Source: an uncultured Saprospiraceae bacterium
GTDB lineage: Bacteria > Bacteroidota > Bacteroidia > Chitinophagales > Saprospiraceae
Assembly (NCBI GenBank): GCA_938015595.1
Contig: CALLPI010000008.1
Coordinates: 372,001 to 436,000, forward strand
Reading direction: 5' to 3'
Length of the DNA: 64,000 nt
Made by a program: the position numbers and the translations under genes. The notes under the pieces are model-generated. The model ran no database searches, was not told the DNA's origin, and saw nothing but the letters and a program-made list of their open reading frames with translations. Positions 8,955-17,448 of this stretch are shown here, piece after piece (position 1 is the first letter of the stretch; each line of letters begins with the position of its first letter).

Positions 8955-9782
8955 ATGCGCAATATGGAATCTTTCCTGCAATTCTTTGAGCAAATGTCCT
9001 CCGGGCAAAAACTGGCCTGGATTTTTATCTGCCTGGGTATGAGCTGGCTGTTGGAAAGCGGATTCCCGCTATTTCGCTTTTCTTACCGAAAGTGGAAGCA
9101 CGCTGGCGTCAACCTTATCTTTTTGAGCACCACCATACTCATCAACTTCCTTTTCGGCCTGGCTACGCTTGGCGTGTTTGCTTGGGTGGCTCGCTACCAA
9201 ATAGGTTTGCTGCATTGGGTGGAGTGGCCAGTATGGGTAGAGTTATTCATCTCTTTGCTTATTTTTGACCTCATCGCTCAGTATTTTGTGCACTACCTGC
9301 TGCACAAGGTAAAGTGGATGTGGAAGTTTCACATGATACACCACAGCGATACCAAGGTAGATGCTACTACCGGTACGCGCCACCACCCCGGCGACTACGT
9401 GATGCGTGAGGTGTTTTCACTCATCGCTGTACTGGTAGCCGGTGCACCATTGGCTTTCTACCTGTTTTACCGCATCGTCACGGTGTTTTTTACCTACTTC
9501 ACCCATGCCAACGTGCGTGTGCCCCTGTGGCTGGACCGCCCGCTGAGCTACGTCTTCGTTACGCCCAACATGCATAAGTTTCATCATCACTTTGAGCGCC
9601 CCTGGACGGATACCAACTACGGCAATATCTTCTCTATATGGGACCGCCTCTTCGGCACTATGGTATATGACGATACCTCCAAAATCCAATACGGCCTGGA
9701 TGTACTGGACAACACCCGCGACGAAGACGTAGGATACCAACTCAAAGTACCCTTTGATCCTACTATCAAGACAGATTACTAA
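8955..9782 (+). CDS. Sterol desaturase / fatty acid hydroxylase family membrane protein
   Basis: A 275-residue integral membrane di-iron enzyme of the fatty acid hydroxylase superfamily. It has several hydrophobic helices and the expected histidine clusters: HYLLHK, HMIHH followed by HH in RHHPGD, and HKFHHHFE near the C-terminus. Family members use O2 to hydroxylate or desaturate lipids, sterols or carotenoids; the substrate here is unknown. The start at ATG 8955 (MRNMESF; 8964 is an alternative) places translation after the short intergenic spacer. It stands next to a caspase-like gene relic and shares its promoter region with the DUF3299-like gene. A second family member lies at 59.1-60.0 kb. 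Confidence 0.88.
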   Translation: MRNMESFLQFFEQMSSGQKLAWIFICLGMSWLLESGFPLFRFSYRKWKHAGVNLIFLSTTILINFLFGLATLGVFAWVARYQIGLLHWVEWPVWVELFISLLIFDLIAQYFVHYLLHKVKWMWKFHMIHHSDTKVDATTGTRHHPGDYVMREVFSLIAVLVAGAPLAFYLFYRIVTVFFTYFTHANVRVPLWLDRPLSYVFVTPNMHKFHHHFERPWTDTNYGNIFSIWDRLFGTMVYDDTSKIQYGLDVLDNTRDEDVGYQLKVPFDPTIKTDY

Positions 9783-9869
9783 CCACAAGCCTCAAAAAGG
9801 GCGGCTCCGCCTCGGCCAAGCCGTACCTGATCTGTTTGCCTGCTTTCCTGGTAGTCTGCGCAAGCCTTC

Positions 9870-10551
9870 GGCCAAGTCGTAAAGGCAAACAAAGAGGCAA
9901 ATACGCTGATGGCCAGATAATGCCAGCGCTCATCTACCTCAGAGCAGCCTGCAAAACAGCACAACCAGCTTCATCCAGGCCTTTGACAAAATCAAGCCGC
10001 CGCGCAGCCCAAGGATGTGTTCATCTTTTACTACGCCGGCCACGGCGTACTCAACGCTCAACTGGAGTTTTACCTGGTGCCACACGACATTACTCAGATG
10101 TACGGCGTCGACCCGACACTGGCGCAAAAAGATGTCGGTCCAGTCTTGCTCCAATAATTGGCCAAAGCTATGCCTGCCCAAAAACAACTGTACATCCTGG
10201 ATGCCTGCCAGTCGGCTGGTGCCATAGAAGTCGCCATGCGCGGTGCTGCCGAAGAAGAGACAGTTGCTCAGCTCGCTCGCTCTACCGGCACCCATTGGCT
10301 CACGGCCTCCGGCGGCGAGCAGTTCGCCAGCGAGTTTGCCCAACTGGGCCACGGTACCTTCACCCACCTACACCCTGCTGGATACTCTCGCCGGCAAGGC
10401 CGACAACGGCGATAAACGCATCATCGTCAAAGAAGTAGATACCCACCTGCAAGCCATCGTGCCGGAGCTGACCGCCAAGTACAAGGGTGTACTGCAGTAT
10501 CCGGCCAGCCATGGCTTTGGCAATGATTTTCCTGTGAGAATTATTAAGTAA
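9870..10551 (+). pseudogene. Decayed caspase-like (peptidase C14) gene
   Basis: Remains of a caspase-fold protease read in three pieces. The catalytic-His segment (DVFIFYYAGHG) is encoded from 10011. The catalytic-Cys segment (QLYILDACQSAG) follows in the same frame, but an in-frame TAA lies between them at 10155-10157. The C-terminal segment (TYTLLDTLAGKADNG ... GFGNDFPV) continues in another frame after a shift near 10365 and ends with TAA at 10549-10551. A further shift lies near 9995, between AFDKIK and the His segment. The N-terminus cannot be found. Both catalytic motifs are still recognisable, so decay is probably recent. Intact relatives are bacterial caspase/metacaspase homologs with signalling or cell-death roles, but this copy cannot make a full protein. 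Confidence 0.8.
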
Positions 10552-10605
10552 GGACAGTGAAAGCAATTGACCGCCAGCGCACCGAAACCTGGTTGTATCC
10601 TCCAA

Positions 10606-12666
10606 TTACTCTTTTTTGACAAGTACGGCCTTGCCCAGGCCTTCCACTCGCAGCATGTACATTCCGCTGGGCAGTTCTGCCATATTGACGTTGTGTTGTG
10701 TCATGCCCGCTGGTAGAAGCCAGGTATGTACCAATTGGCCTTGTAGGCTATACAGCCATATCATCCGGTCAAGTGGTGCGCTTGAGTCAAGTACCATAGT
10801 AAGCTGGCTGAGCACAGGGTTAGGAAATACCTTGGGTGGCGTTTCCCTGGAGGAGTGCGACGTATGCTCAAAGGATAGTGCTACTACCTTGTGATATTCA
10901 AAGTTGCCGTCAAAGTCCACTTGCTTTAAGCGATAGTAATTAATGCCCTGCAGGGGTTTTTCATCTACCAGGCGATAGTGTTGGGGCGTAGTAGTGGTAC
11001 CTGCTCCAGATACCCGCCCTATTTCTTGCCAGTTACGGCCATTGGCGCTACGCTCTACGGCCATGTAATCGTTGTTGTACTCGGTAGCAGTGCCCCATGT
11101 AATGAGAACTGTACGGCCTTCGGGTTTGGCATCGAAGTACAGCAACTCAATAGGCAGGGGCGTCATACCTATGTATTGTATTCTGAAATTTGTAGCCCCA
11201 TAATGCACACTCCACAAGGAAGGCCCGCCAGGGAGATTGATGGTGCTGAAAGTCCCTACGCAGGTTCCACACTTGAACAGGGTAAACGAGTCCATGGGCA
11301 TAATGCTCCCCATTCCTATTAAATTTACCGTGAGTGTACCACTTAAATTTAGTGCGCCACTTACATCGAGCAAGTCACTGACAGGAGGCCCGCCCTGAAT
11401 TTCCATGATGATTTCAGAGGACGAATTGAGCGATAAACTGCCGTTGATAGTCAGCGTACCGATAGAGCTACCAGGAATGATATTACTATTATTGGTAGAG
11501 TTGACTGCAATAGTGCCACGGCCTGTAACTGTTCCGTTATTGGTAAAACTTCCGTCGCCTCCTACTGTCTGGCCTAAAGGTATGTGCAAGGTAGAAAGTG
11601 CATTGACCTTGAACCTTATATCATTTTGAATGATACCGCCTGAGGTAAATTGTTGCGTGCCATTTTTAGTAAAATTAACCTCGCCGTAGCCGGGGCCGGA
11701 GGCCGATTCTCTGAATATACCTCCCGTTACAGAAAAATCACCTTGAACATTGAGCGTGCTAGGATCAGCAACAGAAGTCATATTGAAAGTGCCACCAGTT
11801 TGGCTAAAATTGCCTTGAACATTCATTACGGAGGAACCCCCGGTACCAGAACGAAGGGCAAAAGTTCCGCCTGATTGAGAGAAGTTGCCTGATACCGCGA
11901 TGGCAGCACTACCCGCTCCGGAACCTTTAGCCCTAAAGATGCCGCTTTGCATGAGGAAGTTGCCTCCAACGTTAATACCCCGACTGGCCATGCCACTAGA
12001 TAGGCGCAAGGCCCCCGAGGAATTATTTATGGTCAAATTTCCAGTACAAGTCAGGTCGTTTGTCATACTCATAGTGCCAATAATACTGCTTTCAAACAGT
12101 ACGTTTCCGAACATTTGATCCATATCTCCGGGATAGGAATTTCCTGTAACGGCAATGCGGCAGGTAGAATTAGTGGCCCAGGAAGCCAAAGGTACTGATG
12201 CAAAAGATAATTCGTGGCTGTACATCCCGCCACTATTGACGGCTATGTTGGCATTGGGGTCTATATTCACAATGCCCCCTGCTCGCTTCCAGGTGCCGTT
12301 CACCGTCAGATCCGTACCGGTGCCATTGGTAATTGTCATATCTGCACTTTGAAGCAGCATAGCTCCTGCTTCCACAGTGCATTGATTAATTACTATAGGG
12401 CTTACCACATTTATGGTATGCCCACTCTGCAGGGCAATCATATTGCTGGAAGAATCAGGGGGTGTAGCAGCCGTCACCCAAGTCGTTCCGTCATATCTTT
12501 CCCAGTTGGCGGCTACATTCCAGTCGCCAGAACTTATCGTCCTGTAGTCGTTTACACTTTGGGCATGTACTTCAGTGGCAAGTACGAAGCAGCAAGCTAT
12601 AGCGGCGAGAACCTTGAAGTAAAAATGCGTATAGCGAGATAGCACAACAAGTGGTAGCTTAATCAT
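10606..12666 (-). CDS. T9SS type A cargo protein with beta-helix-like repeats
   Basis: A 686-residue secreted protein. It has a signal sequence with a long N-region (to about 35, ...EVHAQ), then about 400 residues rich in Gly, Ser, Thr and Asn. Short recurring units such as NVQGNFSQTGGTF and NVGGNFLMQSG are typical of right-handed beta-helix or autotransporter-like passengers. A spacer (about 505-600) follows with the ITWGTATEYNND ... VERSANG and YYRLKQVDFDG pattern seen before T9SS tails. The last 80 or so residues (FPNPVLSQL ... LPSGMYMLRVEG) are the type A sorting domain. The protein is expected to be exported by the T9SS and anchored on or released from the surface. Its specific function is unknown. 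A TATCTTTG box lies 120 bp upstream of the start. Confidence 0.88.
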   Translation of the reverse strand: MIKLPLVVLSRYTHFYFKVLAAIACCFVLATEVHAQSVNDYRTISSGDWNVAANWERYDGTTWVTAATPPDSSSNMIALQSGHTINVVSPIVINQCTVEAGAMLLQSADMTITNGTGTDLTVNGTWKRAGGIVNIDPNANIAVNSGGMYSHELSFASVPLASWATNSTCRIAVTGNSYPGDMDQMFGNVLFESSIIGTMSMTNDLTCTGNLTINNSSGALRLSSGMASRGINVGGNFLMQSGIFRAKGSGAGSAAIAVSGNFSQSGGTFALRSGTGGSSVMNVQGNFSQTGGTFNMTSVADPSTLNVQGDFSVTGGIFRESASGPGYGEVNFTKNGTQQFTSGGIIQNDIRFKVNALSTLHIPLGQTVGGDGSFTNNGTVTGRGTIAVNSTNNSNIIPGSSIGTLTINGSLSLNSSSEIIMEIQGGPPVSDLLDVSGALNLSGTLTVNLIGMGSIMPMDSFTLFKCGTCVGTFSTINLPGGPSLWSVHYGATNFRIQYIGMTPLPIELLYFDAKPEGRTVLITWGTATEYNNDYMAVERSANGRNWQEIGRVSGAGTTTTPQHYRLVDEKPLQGINYYRLKQVDFDGNFEYHKVVALSFEHTSHSSRETPPKVFPNPVLSQLTMVLDSSAPLDRMIWLYSLQGQLVHTWLLPAGMTQHNVNMAELPSGMYMLRVEGLGKAVLVKKE

Positions 12667-13274
12667 AATACAATAGTTTTAAGCAATTACGCAATCCTTT
12701 ACCTTGGAGGATTTCTTACAGGAAGGGGGGAGATATACTACTATATGCTTCGAGGTATTGTTAATATAGCATATGCGAGTACAGCACAAAGATAAGAAAA
12801 TTAATAGCAAATCCTGCAGAAAAAAAATGAAAGCCCGCTTTTTGTTTGAATTTCCTGGCAGTATGCGCTGTGCCTGGGCGCAGAAGATGTAACCTGCAAG
12901 TGAGGAACTCTCCTAAGGGGGCAGTGCAAGCAAGCAAGGCGGAGCTCCATCAACGGCTTGCATAGGGTATGCACCCCTATGCTTTTTATTTTGCTCATTA
13001 TGCGGTCTATTTAAAACAGCACTGGCGCTACACAATGCCGCCGAGCGGGTGCTACACCTCGCAGGACGGGCAAATGCTTTTTGGAGCAGACGATGGTGCC
13101 GAGGAGGTAGGTGATGGGCATGAGGGCCGGAGTGTTGGCCTTGGTCTTTTGAGTGTTTTAAGAACCAGCTTAAGTACAGTCTTCGCATTAATTTGGCAGG
13201 AACTAGCGCGAGCAGCCGCAAGCGCAGAGTGAATAAACTTGGCTATCTTCGCCGCCGGTATTCAACTCCTGTAC
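12667..13274. other. Intergenic region between divergent genes
   Basis: No convincing gene in 608 bp. On the minus strand, at 12787-12794, there is a TATCTTTG -7-type box that could drive the T9SS cargo gene. The frames across 12900-13230 are short, lack good starts and resemble nothing I recognise. One 48-codon minus-strand stretch (PALMPITYLLGTIVCSKKHLPVL) has protein-like composition and might be a gene remnant, but I cannot name it. Confidence 0.5.
12787..12794 (-). promoter_or_regulatory. Putative Bacteroidota -7 box (TATCTTTG)
   Basis: The reverse complement reads TATCTTTG, matching TAnnTTTG. It lies 120 bp upstream of the T9SS cargo gene on the same strand. No TTG is seen at the ideal 19-bp spacing, so it is a moderate prediction. 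Confidence 0.45.
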
Positions 13275-14330
13275 ATGCCCATACAGCCCTACATACGCCC
13301 TTTGGCTTTTTGGCTGATGCTGTTAGGTATCAGCGCGGCGTTCATCGGTATGGTTCGGCCCTTCCTGATGGCTTTGTTTTGGGCGGCCATGCTGGCCATG
13401 ATTTTCCGGCGGCCCTACCGGCTGCTGCGCCTGCGCCTCAAGGGCCGTGACAATCTCGCCGCTGCCGTAATGACCCTCCTCATCATACTCATGGTAGCGA
13501 TACCTGGCTTTTTCGTGGTGCTGGCGCTAGTAAACGAAATGCTGTCGGCATTCCAAAAAATACAATCTGGCCAGTGGGATCTCACCCGCGTGGTGGATTT
13601 CATCCAAGCCCAAGCGCCGCATATAGAAGATATGCTAAGCGATGCCGGCCTGACACCTGAGCGTCTCAAAGCCGACCTGGCAGGGTTTGCCGTCACACTG
13701 GCCAGAAACATGGCCGACCGCCTGCTGGGCTATACCCAAAACGCCATTTCCTTCGCCCTGCAGTTTTCGCTCATGCTGTACGTGCTCTTTTTCTTCCTGC
13801 GGGATGGCCGCCCCATTACCCGTGCGGTGATGAATGCCCTGCCCTTGGGCAACCGCTGGGAGCAAGTGCTCATCGAGCGCTTCTCCAGTGTAGCCCGCGC
13901 CACGCTCAAGGGTACGCTCATTGTAGCCATTGTGCAAGGCAGTATGGGTGCGGCTATTTTTGCCATTCTGGGCATTGAGGGCGCAGTGTTCTGGGGTATT
14001 ATCATGACCATACTGTCTATATTGCCAGTGGCGGGCAGCGGCATGATCTGGGGGCCAGCGGCCATCATACTCGCTTCGCAAGGTATGTGGGGCAAAGCCA
14101 TCATCCTCGTATTGGTGGGCGCACTGGGCATCGGTCTGATTGACAACATCCTGCGGCCGGTGCTGGTAGGCAGAGATACCAAAATGCCTGATTACCTCGT
14201 GCTGATCTCCACACTGGGGGGGCTGGCCTGGTTTGGGCTTTCGGGCTTTGTTATCGGGCCGGTCATTGCCGCGCTGTTTCTCACCTTTTGGGGAGCAGCA
14301 GGTAGGGAGTATGGGGGAAGAGAGGTATGA
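13275..14330 (+). CDS. AI-2E family transporter (membrane permease)
   Basis: A 351-residue polytopic inner-membrane protein with about eight hydrophobic helices and a soluble stretch at about residues 90-150. It has the family's C-terminal block (GPAAIILASQG ... LIDNILRPVLVG ... GGLAWFGLSGFVIGPVIAALF). The family includes the E. coli autoinducer-2 exporter TqsA and transporters of other or unknown substrates, so the name does not prove AI-2 transport. The ATG at 13275 starts MPIQPYIRPL; in-frame TTG codons upstream are less likely. The truA gene follows after 53 bp on the same strand and may be co-transcribed. Confidence 0.88.
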   Translation: MPIQPYIRPLAFWLMLLGISAAFIGMVRPFLMALFWAAMLAMIFRRPYRLLRLRLKGRDNLAAAVMTLLIILMVAIPGFFVVLALVNEMLSAFQKIQSGQWDLTRVVDFIQAQAPHIEDMLSDAGLTPERLKADLAGFAVTLARNMADRLLGYTQNAISFALQFSLMLYVLFFFLRDGRPITRAVMNALPLGNRWEQVLIERFSSVARATLKGTLIVAIVQGSMGAAIFAILGIEGAVFWGIIMTILSILPVAGSGMIWGPAAIILASQGMWGKAIILVLVGALGIGLIDNILRPVLVGRDTKMPDYLVLISTLGGLAWFGLSGFVIGPVIAALFLTFWGAAGREYGGREV

Positions 14331-14383
14331 AAAAAGAAAACCTGTAGAACTAGGGTAACTAGGTTAAATGCATGATGGAATAG

Positions 14384-15124
14384 ATGCGGTACTTTACTGA
14401 ATTGGCTTACAAGGGAACCCGCTACTGCGGATGGCAACGCCAGCCCAATGCCATGAGTGTGCAGGAAAAACTGGAAGATACCCTGCCTACGCTGTTGGGC
14501 GAAATGGTGCAACTGACCGGCTGCGGCCGTACCGATGCTGGTGTGCACGCCTCGCAGTTTTTTGCGCACTTTGATACGCAGCGGCCTTTTGAGCAGGCTT
14601 TTCTGGGGAGGATCAATCGCTTGCTGCCGCCCGACATCGTGTTGTATCGCGTGTGGGAGGTAACGCCCGATGCCCATGCCCGCTTTGATGCCACACAGCG
14701 CAGCTACGAGTACCACATCAGCTTGCGCAAAGACCCTTTTCATGCCGATACGCACTGGCACTTCCCGTTTTTTGCTCGGCTCGACATGGACAAGGTGCGT
14801 CAGGCAGCGGCGGTACTGCTGGAGTATGAGGCGTTTTATCCGTTTTGCAAGTCAGAAACCGACGCCAAAACCATGCGCTGTAAACTGACCCGCTCTGAAT
14901 GGGTGCTGGACGAAGTTGCCCATCGGCTTACCTTCTGTATTTCCGCCGATCGCTTCTTGCGAGGCATGGTGCGGCTTATTGTAGGCGCCTGCTTGAATGC
15001 CGGGCTTGGCCAACTGACCATTGACGAGATTCGCCGATCACTGGAGTTGCAAACCCGCTTGGCCAAGAGCTGGAGCGTACCGCCGCACGGGCTTTTTCTC
15101 ACCCAGGTGGAGTATCCGTATTAG
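14384..15124 (+). CDS. truA: tRNA pseudouridine(38-40) synthase
   Basis: Converts uridines 38-40 of the tRNA anticodon arm to pseudouridine. The 246 residues are the normal length. The catalytic aspartate is Asp51 in GCGRTDAGVHA. Other conserved parts are the N-terminal YKGTRYCGWQRQ, the SYEYHI strand and RFLRGMVRLIVG near the C-terminus. The ATG at 14384 (MRYFTELAYKGT) is the expected start. It sits 53 bp after the AI-2E-type gene and is convergent, with a gap of about 22 bp, with the unknown membrane protein gene. Confidence 0.94.
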   Translation: MRYFTELAYKGTRYCGWQRQPNAMSVQEKLEDTLPTLLGEMVQLTGCGRTDAGVHASQFFAHFDTQRPFEQAFLGRINRLLPPDIVLYRVWEVTPDAHARFDATQRSYEYHISLRKDPFHADTHWHFPFFARLDMDKVRQAAAVLLEYEAFYPFCKSETDAKTMRCKLTRSEWVLDEVAHRLTFCISADRFLRGMVRLIVGACLNAGLGQLTIDEIRRSLELQTRLAKSWSVPPHGLFLTQVEYPY

Positions 15125-15146
15125 CAGCGCAATAAGTGGGCCACGT

Positions 15147-15671
15147 CTATGGGCGGGCGCGCTTGCCGCTGCCAAAGAACATCCTCCACCCTGCCATAAC
15201 AAGCAACAGCAAACCCACAAAAATCAGCAGTGCTACCTGAAACGGCAGGAAACTAATGACGTAGATGCGCGTGCGGTCTACAAACCACATGATAGCCAGG
15301 GTAGCAGCAATCATCAGAATGAGGCCGGAGAGCTTGTCAAAGCCGGGCACCTCATCTAAGCTTACATTTTTTCGGATGAGAAACAGGGTAAGCACCATAG
15401 ACACAATAGGCAATATTTGCGTGTAGATGTTGGTATCCATAATGCTGCGCCGCTCAAACAGAAAAAAGTAAATACTGAGCGTGACAGCAAAGATACCAGG
15501 CACGCAGGCCAGATAGACCAGCGCGCTGTACAGGTACTTCCAAGGCGAGAGATGCCCTTCGCCTTTGGCTAGCCATGCCGCCAGCAATGCGGTAAAGGGC
15601 AGCATGAAAAAGAAGAAGAGGATGTACACGGGGTTTTGCCCCAGCAGATTAAACAACTCTTGCAAGGTCAT
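15147..15671 (-). CDS. Conserved membrane protein of unknown function
   Basis: A 174-residue protein with five apparent hydrophobic segments: about 14-33, 44-70, 84-101, 114-132 and 137-162. The charged turns are short and the C-terminus is basic (GSGKRARP). No catalytic motif is visible. It is downstream of the MATE exporter gene in the same orientation, with a 47-bp gap, so the two may form an operon. Orphan membrane proteins of this length are common in Bacteroidota, but I cannot assign a function. Confidence 0.75.
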   Translation of the reverse strand: MTLQELFNLLGQNPVYILFFFFMLPFTALLAAWLAKGEGHLSPWKYLYSALVYLACVPGIFAVTLSIYFFLFERRSIMDTNIYTQILPIVSMVLTLFLIRKNVSLDEVPGFDKLSGLILMIAATLAIMWFVDRTRIYVISFLPFQVALLIFVGLLLLVMAGWRMFFGSGKRARP

Positions 15672-15718
15672 AGGTCAGCGTGCATTTTGAAGTTGAAAAC
15701 AGGTGCAAAATACAAATT

Positions 15719-17113
15719 TTATATATGCACCTGCTTCCAGCGGCCTTTTTTGAACAGGTGAACCGATAGCAGCGCCAGCAGCGCTTCACTGCTGGCTATG
15801 GCCCAGCACACTCCCTCCAGACCCAGCCCCAATGTTACCCCCAACAAATACCCCGCTGGAATTTCGATAGCCCAGAAGCAAAGCAGGTTGAGCAGCGTAG
15901 GCGTGCGCGTATCGCCAGCGCCGTTGAAGGCCTGTGTTACCACCATGCCAAAGGCGAAAAATACATAGCCTGTACAAATGATGCGCAGGCTGGCAATACC
16001 CGCTTTTACCACCAGAGGGTCTTGATTGAAAAGTTGAATCAGCCAGGGCGCGGCAGCGAAAAACACCACCGATACCGCGAGTAAGAACGCCATGTTGTAC
16101 CAGGCTGCCTTCCATACGGAGGCCTCGGCGCGCTCTGGTTGCTGTGCCCCCAGGTTTTGGCCTACCAAAGTGGCAGCGGCATTGGCCAGCCCCCACGAAG
16201 GTAAAATAGTAAACACCATGATGCGAGTGGCAATGGTATAACCGGCCACCGCCTCGCTACCCGATAGCGCAATGATGCGCATGAGAAAAATCCAACTGGC
16301 TGAAGCAATAATGAACTGCCCCGCCCCTGTAGCCGATACACTGGCCAGGCGCCTAATGATGCCCCAGTGTACAAGCAAGTGCCGCCATGCAATGGACACT
16401 ATGCTGCGGCCATTAAGCAGGATGAACAACTGGAATGCTATGCCTGTGCTCCGCCCGATGGCTGTAGCCACTGCCGCTCCGGTGACCCCCATCTCCGGGA
16501 ATGGCCCAATGCCGAAAATGAGCAGTGGGTCCAACACGATATTAACCCCATTGGCAATCCATAGGGCGTACATGGCTATAGCGGCATCGCCCGCACCCCG
16601 AAAAATGCCGTTGAGCAAAAACAGCAGCAAGATGATGATTTGAGAAGCAAAAGCTATGCGGGTAAAGCTCAGTCCCGTGCGCAGCACTTCCTCGCGGGCG
16701 CCCATGATGCGCAGCACGTCTTCTGCAAATACATAGCCGCCTACACCCAACAATACTCCCAGTGCCAGCGCCAGCCACAGAGCTTGCACCGCCGACAGGG
16801 CCGCTTCTTCCGGCTTTTGCTCGCCGATGCGCCGCGATACCATGGCCGTAGCCGCCATAGCCATACCCCAGGCCAGGGAGTACACCAGCGCTAGTACAGA
16901 CTCGGTAAGCCCCACAGTAGTTACGGCCTCTACGCCCAGTTGCGAAACGAAAAACACGTCCACCACGGCAAATAGCGACTCCATGGCCATTTCCAGCACC
17001 ATGGGTATAGACAGCAACACCAAGGCGCGGCGTATGCTGCCTTTTGTGAATTGCTTCCTCTCGCCCTGTATGGCTTCCTGCAGCATTCTGCGTATCTCCG
17101 ATATAGCCTCCAT
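15719..17113 (-). CDS. MATE family efflux transporter
   Basis: A 464-residue multidrug and toxin extrusion transporter: an inner-membrane antiporter that uses H+ or Na+ gradients to export cationic compounds. The sequence shows about twelve hydrophobic helices in two related halves, with the characteristic IPMVLEMAMESLFAVVDVFFVSQLG N-terminal helix and a second-half repeat around AAATLVGQNLGAQ. The ATG at 17113 (MEAISEIRRM) is chosen because it begins near the usual N-terminus; the open frame reaches 17173, where an extension of 20 residues is possible. The gene is divergent from tRNA-Ala. Confidence 0.88.
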   Translation of the reverse strand: MEAISEIRRMLQEAIQGERKQFTKGSIRRALVLLSIPMVLEMAMESLFAVVDVFFVSQLGVEAVTTVGLTESVLALVYSLAWGMAMAATAMVSRRIGEQKPEEAALSAVQALWLALALGVLLGVGGYVFAEDVLRIMGAREEVLRTGLSFTRIAFASQIIILLLFLLNGIFRGAGDAAIAMYALWIANGVNIVLDPLLIFGIGPFPEMGVTGAAVATAIGRSTGIAFQLFILLNGRSIVSIAWRHLLVHWGIIRRLASVSATGAGQFIIASASWIFLMRIIALSGSEAVAGYTIATRIMVFTILPSWGLANAAATLVGQNLGAQQPERAEASVWKAAWYNMAFLLAVSVVFFAAAPWLIQLFNQDPLVVKAGIASLRIICTGYVFFAFGMVVTQAFNGAGDTRTPTLLNLLCFWAIEIPAGYLLGVTLGLGLEGVCWAIASSEALLALLSVHLFKKGRWKQVHI

Positions 17114-17273
17114 TTGCAGCGCTTGAGTTTGGATAACGCTCGATAACACAGCAAGCAGGACAAAAGATTCCAACGGGAATGCTTTCTGCTACCTGCACAA
17201 TGGTGCCGCGCCTTTTTGCCACTAATATTTGCAGCCATGCAGCAAAGATTGTATAAATTTTTAGAGAGGGCTA

Positions 17274-17304
17274 TTGCGCACTTTGCCGAAAACATATATC
17301 TTTG
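17274..17304 (+). promoter_or_regulatory. Putative promoter of tRNA-Ala (TTG-N20-TATCTTTG)
   Basis: TTG at 17274-17276 and TATCTTTG at 17297-17304 are separated by 20 bp. That is close to the Bacteroidota consensus TTG-N19-TAnnTTTG. The -7 box ends 18 bp before the tRNA. Confidence 0.7.
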
Positions 17305-17322
17305 CAGTCCAAATTAAAAAAT

Positions 17323-17396
<74 letters not shown>

Positions 17397-17410
17397 CAAA
17401 ACAAAATTTC

Positions 17411-17446
17411 AAAAGCCTTGTAAGGCATGCCTTTACAAGGCTTTTT
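17411..17446 (+). terminator. Rho-independent terminator of tRNA-Ala, ending at the next start codon
   Basis: AAAAGCCTTGTAA (17411-17423) pairs with TTACAAGGCTTTT (17433-17445), and a further GGC/GCC pairs inside. The run of T comes directly after. The hairpin ends only 2 bp before the ATG of the downstream gene at 17449. Confidence 0.85.
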
Positions 17447-17448
17447 CT

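Noticed and set aside
12913-13221. Minus-strand frame in the gap before the AI-2E-type gene
   Set aside because: Basic, His-rich composition with no match; it is not supported as a gene.
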